Shown here in pieces: positions 37,392-44,338 of a stretch of DNA of 47,475 nt. A program made the translations under genes and the position numbers. The stretch lies in assembly GCA_021847645.1 (NCBI GenBank), contig JAJZQG010000038.1:1-47475 (forward strand). Reading direction: 5' to 3'. Position 1 is the first letter of the stretch. Every line of letters begins with the position of its first letter. Below the pieces are notes generated by a model, which saw only the letters and a program-made list of their open reading frames with translations, did not search any database and was not told the DNA's origin. The DNA is from Myxococcales bacterium. Its GTDB lineage: Bacteria > Myxococcota_A > Polyangia > Polyangiales > Polyangiaceae.

Positions 37392-38219
37392 ATGGCTCGT
37401 CTCTTCGGTTTCATTGGCAATCGCCCCGATATCGCCTCTCGCGTCTTGGACGTGGAAGCCCCCGCCCTGCGCGTGCACCCCGGCTCCACCAAGATGGGCT
37501 GGGGCCTGGGCTTCTACCAGGGCAACGACGTGCTGCTGCGCCGCCGGCCGTCCGACGATCGCGGCGAGATCGACGTGGCCGCGCTCACGCACGACGTGCG
37601 CGCCGACGTGCTGGTGGGCAACGTGCGCCCGTTGAACCATGGCGAGCCACGCACCGAGAACACACAGCCGTTCCGCTACCGCCAGTGGCTGTTCGCGCAC
37701 TCGGGCGACGTGGCGGAGTTCGAGCGGCTTCGCGATCGGCTCACCTCTTCCATCCCGGACTTTCTGCAGCGAAATGTCCGCGGCGAGACCGACAGCGAGC
37801 TTCTCTTCTACCTGTTCCTGTCGTTCCTGCACGACGCCGGCGCGCTTCGCGACGCTGCTCCCGGCCCGGTCGTGACCACCGCGCTGCGCTCCACGCTCGC
37901 CCTGGTCGACCGCCTCTGCGAGGAAGAAGGCGCTGCCGACGCCGGCCCCACCGGCTTCATGGTCTCCAACGGCGAGTACCTGGCTGTCCTCAATCGTAAC
38001 GCGGGCATCGCCTGGCGCTCCGTTCACGGCGAGGAAGACATCGAGGCCCTCCTGCCCGAGGACGGCTTGCGTCGCATCCGTCTGCCGGACATGGCCCGCG
38101 TGCGCTTCACCGTCGTGGCAGGCGGGTTCCTCGACGAGCTTCCCCGATGGAAGATGCTGCCGGACCGCGCTACCGTGGTGTTCGGCCGCCTTGAAGAACC
38201 CGTCGTCGAACCGATCTGA
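37392..38219 (+). CDS. Class II glutamine-amidotransferase-fold protein lacking the catalytic cysteine
   Basis: 275 residues. The fold pattern is that of YafJ-type class II amidotransferases: MARLFGFIG, KMGWGLGFY, GNVRPLNHG, ENTQPFRYRQWLFAHSGDV, and GETDSELLFYLFL. The nucleophile Cys that must follow the initiator Met is Ala2. GGAGGAG is 4-10 nt before ATG 37392, so the start is secure. Gln92 stands for the usual His of the N-T-H-P-F motif and Ser104 for Asn of F-A-H-N-G. Asp134 is kept. Hydrolysis of glutamine by the normal route looks impossible; a binding or regulatory role, or other chemistry, is more likely. The gene is followed after 7 nt by a lipoprotein gene. Confidence 0.85.
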   Translation: MARLFGFIGNRPDIASRVLDVEAPALRVHPGSTKMGWGLGFYQGNDVLLRRRPSDDRGEIDVAALTHDVRADVLVGNVRPLNHGEPRTENTQPFRYRQWLFAHSGDVAEFERLRDRLTSSIPDFLQRNVRGETDSELLFYLFLSFLHDAGALRDAAPGPVVTTALRSTLALVDRLCEEEGAADAGPTGFMVSNGEYLAVLNRNAGIAWRSVHGEEDIEALLPEDGLRRIRLPDMARVRFTVVAGGFLDELPRWKMLPDRATVVFGRLEEPVVEPI

Positions 38220-38226
38220 TCGCGCC

Positions 38227-38886
38227 GTGTTGCCGGCTTTGCGTGCCCGGCGCGCGCTGGCGTGCACCGCGTGTCTCGTCGCGCTCGGCGCGTGCTCCTG
38301 GAATCGCCCGCTCGACTTTCCCACCTCTTCCGGCACCGACAAGCCCGCGCCCCGCATGCCCGACGGCGTCGCGGTCGACCTGGAAGGCGCCCTGCCCAGC
38401 CCCGCGGACAGCGCCACGACCGACAGCGCCCTGGTGAGCCTGCGCGAGCCCGCCTCCCTCGAAGGCGCCCTCGAGATCGTGCGCGCGTTCTTCCATGCCG
38501 TGCGCCACGGCGACATGCCTGCCCTGCGGCAGACCCTCTGGCCAGATGCGAGCTTCGCCCCGCTCGGCGCCGCCGGCGGCCCGCCCGCCGATGCCCAATG
38601 GGACCGGCGCCTGCGCAAGTTCGACTACCGCATCCTCAGCGGCTCCACCTTGTTCCTCGACTCGTCCGTGGAGGTCTACCGCTACGACGACTTCGACCAC
38701 CTCGTGGGCGACCGTCCATCCCGCCCCGCCCTCATGACCCGCAACGACGTGCTGGTGCGCGTGCCCATCGTCACCACGCGCATCGGCGTGGACCGCGTGT
38801 TCGGCGACGAGATGCAGTTCGTGGTGCGACAGGTCGATCGCACCTTCCGCATCCAGGCCATCTTCGAGGACTTCCAGGCGCCCTGA
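38227..38886 (+). CDS. Lipoprotein, unknown function (possibly NTF2-like)
   Basis: 219 residues from GTG 38227, 7 nt after the stop of the glutaminase-like gene. The signal LPALRARRALACTACLVALGAC ends in lipobox L-G-A-C. After a linker, residues about 75-218 have a helix-helix then curved-sheet pattern (ALEIVRAFFHAVRHGDMPALR, FDYRILSGSTLFLDSSVEVYR, VPIVTTRIGVDRVFG, VVRQVDRTFRIQAIFEDF), like SnoaL/NTF2-type pocket domains. The upstream TTG at 38191 would overlap the previous gene and spoil the signal peptide, so it was rejected. Probably cotranscribed with the preceding gene. Confidence 0.7.
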   Translation: MLPALRARRALACTACLVALGACSWNRPLDFPTSSGTDKPAPRMPDGVAVDLEGALPSPADSATTDSALVSLREPASLEGALEIVRAFFHAVRHGDMPALRQTLWPDASFAPLGAAGGPPADAQWDRRLRKFDYRILSGSTLFLDSSVEVYRYDDFDHLVGDRPSRPALMTRNDVLVRVPIVTTRIGVDRVFGDEMQFVVRQVDRTFRIQAIFEDFQAP

Positions 38887-38905
38887 TGCGCGTGGGGACG
38901 GCCGC

Positions 38906-39724
38906 TCAGGGCTTGCGCGCGCTGGCGCAGCCCACGTTGACGCTCAGCTCGAACTCGCCCTCGGACCAGTAGCGATCGATCGCCTCGCGCACGTAGGCCA
39001 TCGGCGTGACCAGATCGCTGAGCCCGAGCGACACCTCCAGGTCGGGCACCAGCATCACGCGCGTGATCGGATCCTCGAGAAACGCGCGGCCGGACTGGAA
39101 GGTCAGCGTCATCAGCCGCACCTCCACGTCGACATCGTCGAGCCCGGCCGACTCCAGCTCCTCGCTGATGCCTTCGACCGTGGGACGGATGGTGATGTGC
39201 GACTCGAGGGCCTTGGCGACCTCGCCGGCGTCGTGCTTGAGCGCGTACTCGCGCAGCAGGTCCGCGACCTCCTGGTAGGAGCCACGCAGCGGCATCGCCA
39301 GCAGCACCTGCCCGCCCGGCGCCAGCAGCCTCGCGAGCTCCGCCAGGTACTCCGCACGCCTGGCCGGCTCGAACACCGGATAGACCGCGAGGACATGCGA
39401 GAACGAGCCGTCCCCGACCGGCAGCGGAAGGTCGTCGGCCTGGCGGTAGTCGAGCGTGACGTCGCGAACCAGCGCGCCCTTGGCGCGAGCCAGCTCCAGC
39501 GCCGCGGGCGACGGATCGAAGCCGACGATCGTGCCGCCGGGCAGGTAGTGCGCGGTGAGCTGGTCGGGAAAGCCCGTGCGGCAGCCGACGTTGGCGATCA
39601 CGGGCCCTTCGCAGGGGATCGCCCTCTCGAGGGCGAGCGCCCCGAACATGGACAGGAACCGAGGGACGACGAACGTCTCGAAGATCGCGACCTGCTGCTC
39701 GTCGAGCTCGGAAAGCAGGCCCAT
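38906..39724 (-). CDS. Class I SAM-dependent methyltransferase
   Basis: 272 residues from ATG 39724. Motif I is VIANVGCRTGFPDQL (the usual E/D-x-G-x-G-x-G changed to N-V-G-C-R-T-G), followed by IVGFDPSPAALELAR (acidic residue binding the ribose hydroxyls), LDYRQADDLPLPVGDGSFSHV and LLAPGGQVLLAMPLRG. The C-terminal part (about 170-270) is a helical substrate region with no clear match. A GTG at 39733 would overlap the HEAT gene's stop as GTGA and is an alternative start. It is the second gene of a pair with the HEAT-repeat protein. Substrate unknown. Confidence 0.85.
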   Translation of the reverse strand: MGLLSELDEQQVAIFETFVVPRFLSMFGALALERAIPCEGPVIANVGCRTGFPDQLTAHYLPGGTIVGFDPSPAALELARAKGALVRDVTLDYRQADDLPLPVGDGSFSHVLAVYPVFEPARRAEYLAELARLLAPGGQVLLAMPLRGSYQEVADLLREYALKHDAGEVAKALESHITIRPTVEGISEELESAGLDDVDVEVRLMTLTFQSGRAFLEDPITRVMLVPDLEVSLGLSDLVTPMAYVREAIDRYWSEGEFELSVNVGCASARKP

Positions 39725-39729
39725 GCGCG

Positions 39730-40416
39730 TCACCCGGCGGCGGGCGGTCTCACGAAGTTGTCGATCTCGTGCAGCGCGTCGATCGCATCGCTCGCCAGAT
39801 CACCGACCGTGATGTCCTCCGACTCGCCCGTGGACTCGTCGTCCATGCGAATCTTGCGCGCGTCGTTGCGCAACGGCTCGAGCAGCGCAATGGCCGCCGG
39901 GTCCGCCAGCTCCACCAGCGCCTCGATCGCCGCGCTCACGGCCTCCGGATCCTGGTGCGTCAGCAGCGGCTTGAGCATCGAGATCACGTCGCCGTCCTCG
40001 AGCCCCAACGCCACGAACGGGATCTCGCACAGCGCGATGCTGCCGCTCGGGAGCTGCTCGATGGCGCGCTTGAGCCCGCGCTGCACGTCGCCCATCCGGT
40101 CCGACGACATGTCCTCGAGCATCATGCCCGCGGCCACGCGCGCCTCTTCCTCGTCGTCGTTCAGGATGTCGATGAGCAGCTCGACGGCCTTGGGACCGGG
40201 AACCGATCGCAGCACGCGCGTCAGGCACACCAGCCGAAGCGCCCGCTCCTCTTCGGACTGCTGCTTGCGCGCGTCGACGATCGACCGCGCGATCCGGTCG
40301 ATGAGGTCGGCATGGGGCGCATGCAGCAGCTGCGAGGACACCTTGCGCAGATCGCGCTCGGCCTTGAACAGCGCGTCGAGCGCGGTTGCGACGTCGGTCT
40401 TTTCGGGCTTGGCCAT
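39730..40416 (-). CDS. HEAT-repeat protein
   Basis: 228 residues, helical throughout. Repeated pairs of helices resemble HEAT repeats (RLVCLTRVLRSVPGPKAVELLIDIL, EEARVAAGMMLEDM, DPEAVSAAIEALVELADPAAIALLEPL). The C-terminus is acidic (DDESTGESED) and ends in FVRPPAAG. Such scaffolds bind proteins. It is cotranscribed with the methyltransferase gene (5-nt gap), so it may present a protein substrate to it or regulate it, which is inference. No signal peptide, so cytosolic. Confidence 0.8.
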   Translation of the reverse strand: MAKPEKTDVATALDALFKAERDLRKVSSQLLHAPHADLIDRIARSIVDARKQQSEEERALRLVCLTRVLRSVPGPKAVELLIDILNDDEEEARVAAGMMLEDMSSDRMGDVQRGLKRAIEQLPSGSIALCEIPFVALGLEDGDVISMLKPLLTHQDPEAVSAAIEALVELADPAAIALLEPLRNDARKIRMDDESTGESEDITVGDLASDAIDALHEIDNFVRPPAAG

Positions 40417-40474
40417 GGCTGACGGCTACTCGCGCGAGCGGCGAGGCGCAAGGCGGGAAGACGCTGCCTTGCAT

Positions 40475-40512
40475 CCGGCGGGAAATGAACTCCGCCGGCC
40501 GGGTGTTATGCT
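40475..40512 (+). promoter_or_regulatory. Inverted repeat and -10-like TATGCT before the M23 peptidase
   Basis: CCGGCGG (40475-40481) and CCGCCGG (40492-40498) form a 7-bp dyad with a 10-nt spacer. TATGCT at 40507-40512 ends 6 nt before GTG 40519, which has no ribosome binding site. This could be a regulated, leaderless promoter. Confidence 0.4.
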
Positions 40513-40518
40513 CCCGTC

Positions 40519-41352
40519 GTGCATCCCGTCGTCCGCGCAGCCCTGGCCCTGTCGCTCATCGCCGCGGGCTCGTCCCTGAGCGAGCTGCGCGCCTCGCCGC
40601 GCGTGCTCACCATCGTTCGGAGCCGGCCGGCCGACTCCGCCGACGACCTGTCGGCCGTCTGCCCCGAAGGCCAGCTGCCCGATGTGAGCCGCTGCGTGCC
40701 CATCCCCGCGCGCACCGGCGGCTCCGCGCGCGACGCCCTGTCCGCATCGATCAACGGCCACCGCGAGCGAAGCGGCGCCTGGCGCGTCTACGAGCAGATT
40801 CCCCGACGCCCCGATCGCCCCGCCGACTACAACGCCTACCAGTTTCCCGTTCCGCCCCCTGCGGGCGGCAAGCTGATGATCAGCGGCTACGACCTGGATC
40901 TTCCCGACGCCGACCAGCGCCGGGGCGCATCGCTCTCCGCGGTGGGCCACGGCGGCGTCGACCTGGCCGAGACGCGCGGCACCGAGGTACGCCTGGTGCC
41001 GCTCGAAGGCCAGCAGGGCGACGCCGAGGTCGTGTTCGTCGGCGAGCTGTTCGGAAACACCGTGGTCACGCGCCACACCGTGCAAGAGGCCGGCCGAACC
41101 CGCGACTACGTGGTGCTCTACGGCCACCTGGAGCGGCCCGCGCCATCGCTCGCGCCGGGCATGCGCGTGCCGGCCGGCGCGCTGCTGGGCTTCGTGGGCG
41201 ACTCGGGCAGCGAGGGCAAGGTGCACCTGCACCTCGAGGTGCGGCAGGTGCGAGACACCGCGACCGACTCCGATCTGCGCGGCACCAGCGTGGTGCAGCC
41301 GTCCGTGTCGATCGTGTGCGATCCGCGCAACGTGCTGCCGCTGGCGCGCTGA
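40519..41352 (+). CDS. M23-family (LytM-like) metallopeptidase, secreted
   Basis: 277 residues from a GTG. The signal peptide is about MHPVVRAALALSLIAAGSSL. The peptidase domain spans about 110-275 with the zinc ligands H-x3-D (GHGGVDLAETRG) and H-x-H (VHLHLEVRQ) and the YGHL motif, so all catalytic residues are present. Members cut peptide cross-bridges of peptidoglycan in the periplasm. The stop codon abuts that of the convergent OmpR-type regulator (TGATCA shared at 41350-41355). Together with the GH73-like gene at 14884, it adds to the murein-remodelling content of the window. Confidence 0.88.
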   Translation: MHPVVRAALALSLIAAGSSLSELRASPRVLTIVRSRPADSADDLSAVCPEGQLPDVSRCVPIPARTGGSARDALSASINGHRERSGAWRVYEQIPRRPDRPADYNAYQFPVPPPAGGKLMISGYDLDLPDADQRRGASLSAVGHGGVDLAETRGTEVRLVPLEGQQGDAEVVFVGELFGNTVVTRHTVQEAGRTRDYVVLYGHLERPAPSLAPGMRVPAGALLGFVGDSGSEGKVHLHLEVRQVRDTATDSDLRGTSVVQPSVSIVCDPRNVLPLAR

Positions 41353-42042
41353 TCACGCCAGCTTGTAGCCGTATCCGTACACCGTCAGGATGTGCTCGGG
41401 CTTGTCCGGCGAGCGCTCGATCTTGCGGCGCAGCTTGACGATGAAGTTGTCGACCGTGCGGTTGGTGGTCGCGGCCTCCAGCCCCCAGATGCGGGCCAGG
41501 ATGTCGTCGCGCGCGACCGGCTGTCCCTTGCGCTCCTGCAGCATGCGCAGCAGCTCCACCTCGTAGAACGACAGGCGCTGGGTCTTGCCGCCAAGCGTGG
41601 CGGTCTGCGCCGTCAAGTTCACCTGCGCCTCGCCGATCTGGAAGGTCTCGGGCGACGATCCTGGCGTGCGCGAGGCGCGACGCACGATCGCGCGGATGCG
41701 CGCCGTGAGCTCGGCCACGCTGAAGGGCTTGGTCACGTAGTCGTCGGCGCCCGCGTCCAGGCCGCGGATCTTGTCGGTCTCCTGGCTGCGCGCGGTGAGC
41801 ATGATGATCGGCAGGAACGCGTCCCAGCGACGAAGCTCCTCGCAGACCTGGTAGCCGTTGATGTCCGGCAGCATCAGGTCCAGCAGCACGGCGTCGGGCT
41901 TGCGCTGCTTGGCGAGGTTCAGGCCGTCGCGGCCAGTGCTCGCCGCCACCACGTCGTAGCCCTCGAACTCGAGCGCGTCCTGCAGCCCCATGATGATGTG
42001 GGGCTCGTCTTCCACGATGAGGATGGTCTTCTTGGTTGCCAC
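41353..42042 (-). CDS. OmpR-family response regulator (orphan)
   Basis: 229 residues from a GTG at 42042. The receiver domain (1-120) has acidic residues E11, D12 and E13, phospho-acceptor Asp55 (VLLDLMLPD), Thr of MLTARS and Lys of YVTKPFS. The winged-helix domain (about 130-229) has [21 protein letters not shown], then [17 protein letters not shown] and VYGYGYKL. No sensor kinase is next to it. Its stop is adjacent to that of the M23 peptidase, and the 132 nt upstream show no clear promoter. Targets unknown. Confidence 0.95.
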   Translation of the reverse strand: MATKKTILIVEDEPHIIMGLQDALEFEGYDVVAASTGRDGLNLAKQRKPDAVLLDLMLPDINGYQVCEELRRWDAFLPIIMLTARSQETDKIRGLDAGADDYVTKPFSVAELTARIRAIVRRASRTPGSSPETFQIGEAQVNLTAQTATLGGKTQRLSFYEVELLRMLQERKGQPVARDDILARIWGLEAATTNRTVDNFIVKLRRKIERSPDKPEHILTVYGYGYKLA

Positions 42043-42174
42043 GGGAGGATCCGAGCCGACGGTCTAACGCAAGGCGCCGGGCGGCGGCAACAGGCAACGT
42101 GACCGCGTTCGGTCGGGCCTGGCTCGGCTCTTCGACCTCACCCTCGATACCTCCCGCTCGAGGCCGCCCGCCCC

Positions 42175-43005
42175 CTACCCGCTCGAGGGCTCGCGCTTCT
42201 GACACACGAAGTTGAACACTCCGTCGTAGCGCTGAGTCACGTACAGGATGTCGAACAGCGAGGCGACTTCACCATAGAGGTCCGCCGGACGCGGCACGAG
42301 CGTGTACTGCCCGTAGTGATCGCACCAGCCGTCCCCCTGCGCATCGATCGTGTGCGGCGGCAGCTTCCCGGTGTTCACCAGCGTGTTGAAGATGAACAGC
42401 CCGCCGTCGAGCAGCAGCGCGTGCGCGTCCTTGTAGTACGTCGATCGCTGCCTTGCCGACAGGTGCTGGAACACGTTGGTGGCGACCACGTACGCGAACG
42501 TCCCCGCCTGCCGCAGGACCGACTCGGGAAGGGTCCCCCGCGCCGTGGTCTGCACCACCCCCGGAATGCGCGGGACCACGTCCACGCCCGTGTAGACGTG
42601 CCGAGTGTGGGTCTCGATGAAGTTCTTGAGCGAGCCGAACCCGGGACCGACCTCGAGCGTCTTGAGACGATCGTGCGCATTCTCCTCCAGGAACGCCGTG
42701 ATCCCGAAGCTCTTCGCCAGCCGGAGATTCATCCGGTTGGCGTCCATGTCGGTCTCGATGGCAAAGGGCAACCTGCCCACTTGGGGCTCCACGACCAGAT
42801 TGCACACCGGGTCGTGCCCGAACAGCTCGTCGCACACCTTCCAGAAGTCCGTGCAATCGACGTTGTCCGGCGACAGCAGCTCGATCCGCTCGGGAGTCGG
42901 CTTGATCGTCGGTCTGACCTCCACGATCCACTTCTTGTAGGCGGCCAGATCGCGCAGCCCGAGGTCCTGGGTGAGGATCTTCCGTATCTCTGCGGCGTGC
43001 TTCAT
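42175..43005 (-). CDS. Class I SAM-dependent methyltransferase-like protein
   Basis: 276 residues from ATG 43005. Motif I is LKTLEVGPGFGSLKNFI near residue 115, followed by YTGVDVVPRI (acidic residue of motif II), GTFAYVVATNVFQHLSARQR (motif IV/post) and HALLLDGGLFIFNTLV. The N-terminal 100 residues are not typical of small-molecule methyltransferases and contain three cysteines (NVDCTDFWKVC, PVCNLVVEP). Immediately upstream lies an array of 43-bp hairpin-forming repeats, so its mRNA may carry them in the leader. Substrate unknown. Confidence 0.82.
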   Translation of the reverse strand: MKHAAEIRKILTQDLGLRDLAAYKKWIVEVRPTIKPTPERIELLSPDNVDCTDFWKVCDELFGHDPVCNLVVEPQVGRLPFAIETDMDANRMNLRLAKSFGITAFLEENAHDRLKTLEVGPGFGSLKNFIETHTRHVYTGVDVVPRIPGVVQTTARGTLPESVLRQAGTFAYVVATNVFQHLSARQRSTYYKDAHALLLDGGLFIFNTLVNTGKLPPHTIDAQGDGWCDHYGQYTLVPRPADLYGEVASLFDILYVTQRYDGVFNFVCQKREPSSG

Positions 43006-43109
43006 CGTGGGGACACCCTCGCGCGGGTCGGCGCATGATGCGCCGCGGGTGGAAACGCTGCAACCGACGTTTGCCGACCGCGTCGGCCTCCGCCGACCAG
43101 CGTTCCCAT

Positions 43110-43310
43110 CGCCTCGAAGACGATCCGTCGCCCGACCGACCAGCTCTCGATCGTCTCGAAGACGATCCGGTGCCCCGACGGGCAGGATCGCGGTCGTCTC
43201 GAAGACGATCCGTTGCCCCGACGGGCAGGATCGCGGTCGTCTCGAAGACGATCCGTTGCCCCGACGGGCAGGATCGCGGTCGTCTCGAAGACCATCGAGC
43301 GCAGGTATCG
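43110..43310. repeat. 43-bp tandem repeat array, each unit forming a hairpin
   Basis: Units start at 43110 (diverged, 42 bp), 43152, 43195, 43238 and 43281 (partial). Units at 43195 and 43238 are identical, and the one at 43152 differs by one base. Inside a unit, GATCC-gt-TGCCC pairs with GGGCA-GGATC around loop CGAC (43207-43232), and CGTCT pairs with AGACG around CGA (43195-43207). The array fills the gap between two minus-strand genes (43006-43319). Identical phase and no spacer rule out CRISPR. Confidence 0.85.
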
Positions 43311-43319
43311 TGCAGCTTC

Positions 43320-44081
43320 TCAGACGGCGGGAGTCTCGGGCGTGGGGGTCGGCGTGGTGGGCTTCTTCTTCGTGCGCTTGCGGCTGACGGCGCGGCTCGA
43401 CTCGAGCTCGTCGAAGTAGCCGAACACCTGCGCCTCGAGATCCCGCGGCAGGGACTGGTCGACTTCGAGCTCGTCTCGCATCGCGTCGCGCATGCGGTTG
43501 AGCACGCCGAGCGTGGTGGTGCGCGAGCCGATGACCTCGCCACGGCCTTTCGCATCGGCCGACGTCGTGGCGTCCGCGCGATCGCTGAGAAGCTGGTGCA
43601 GCGTCTTGCCGCTGTCGAGCATGCCCTTGACCCAGTCGTACAGCGTCGCGCCGTCGGCCAACTTGAAGCGCTTGAGATCCTTCTCGCGGGTCCCCAGCGA
43701 GCGCTCCCGAGCCTGCGCGCGCGACGCCTCGGTCGCGAAGGACTTCTGAAGCTCGGCGGTCGACGGCACGAACTCTTTGCGGATCCGAGCCGCGGCCTCG
43801 ACGGTCTCGTCGGACACACCCGGGGCACGCAGGTACGCTTCCGTGGTGTACCAGATCGCGTAGCCGAACCCGTCGTGAGAGCCGTCGGCGTCGGCGAGCT
43901 GGTCGGCCAAGGGCTTGCCCGATGCACGGAGCGCCTTGGGAACATCGCCGAGCTCTTGACGCTTGCGCTGGAGAAGCGGCTCGTAGGTGCGTCCGGTCGA
44001 CGACAGCCGCAGGGCCTTCTTGCGCTTGGTGAACAAGTCGTCGAGCGCGAGCTTCAAATCTTCGAACGAGATGTGGTGCAC
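43320..44081 (-). CDS. Hypothetical helical protein
   Basis: 253 residues from GTG 44081, which has an AAGGGGGA ribosome binding site 6 nt upstream. It starts (M)HHISFEDLKLALDDLFTKRK and is helical and highly charged throughout (RKRQELGDVPKALRASGKPL, LQKSFATEASRAQARERSL, KRFKLADGATLYDWVKGMLD, NRMRDAMRDELEVD), ending in a Lys/Thr/Pro-rich tail (KRTKKKPTTPTPTPETPAV). No known family recognised, and no signal peptide or catalytic motif. It precedes the repeat array and the methyltransferase gene on the same strand. DNA or protein binding is possible from the basic tail. Confidence 0.65.
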   Translation of the reverse strand: MHHISFEDLKLALDDLFTKRKKALRLSSTGRTYEPLLQRKRQELGDVPKALRASGKPLADQLADADGSHDGFGYAIWYTTEAYLRAPGVSDETVEAAARIRKEFVPSTAELQKSFATEASRAQARERSLGTREKDLKRFKLADGATLYDWVKGMLDSGKTLHQLLSDRADATTSADAKGRGEVIGSRTTTLGVLNRMRDAMRDELEVDQSLPRDLEAQVFGYFDELESSRAVSRKRTKKKPTTPTPTPETPAV

Positions 44082-44195
44082 GGGGTCCCCCTTTCTGGTG
44101 CATCGCGTGACCGGGGACACGGCAACGCGGAGGAGTGACTTGTACCACCATGTCAGGATCGGATGAACCATGAAGTCAGGGGGAGGCCGAGCAGT

Positions 44196-44212
44196 CCTTC
44201 GTTGGACGAAGG
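44196..44212. terminator. Hairpin in the gap downstream of the VWA lipoprotein gene
   Basis: CCTTCGT-TGG-ACGAAGG (7-bp stem, 3-nt loop) lies 127 nt beyond the VWA stop codon (44339), between that gene and the hypothetical gene at 44081. No T run follows on the minus strand. It may aid transcript ending. The rest of 44082-44338 shows nothing else. Confidence 0.3.
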
Positions 44213-44338
44213 GGACACGTGCGCGGCCACTGCACCCGCGCGCCGACGGACATGCGGTCGACGCGGCGGGAGGCAAAGAGGACGCGTGTCAGGAACGATC
44301 GGTGGGAAGGGGCGGCTCCGGCAGCACCGCCGCGACGC

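Noticed and set aside
38191..38226. TTG start for the lipoprotein after the glutaminase-like gene
   Set aside because: Overlaps the upstream gene by 29 nt and puts 12 extra residues before the signal peptide. GTG 38227 fits better.
43110..43310. CRISPR array
   Set aside because: Units are directly adjacent with no unique spacers, and no cas genes are in the window.
42175..44151. Methyltransferase frame extended through the 43-bp repeats to 44151
   Set aside because: The frame stays open only because the GC-rich repeat and the antisense/out-of-frame neighbour contain no stops. ATG 43005 gives a natural N-terminus and the upstream part overlaps another gene.
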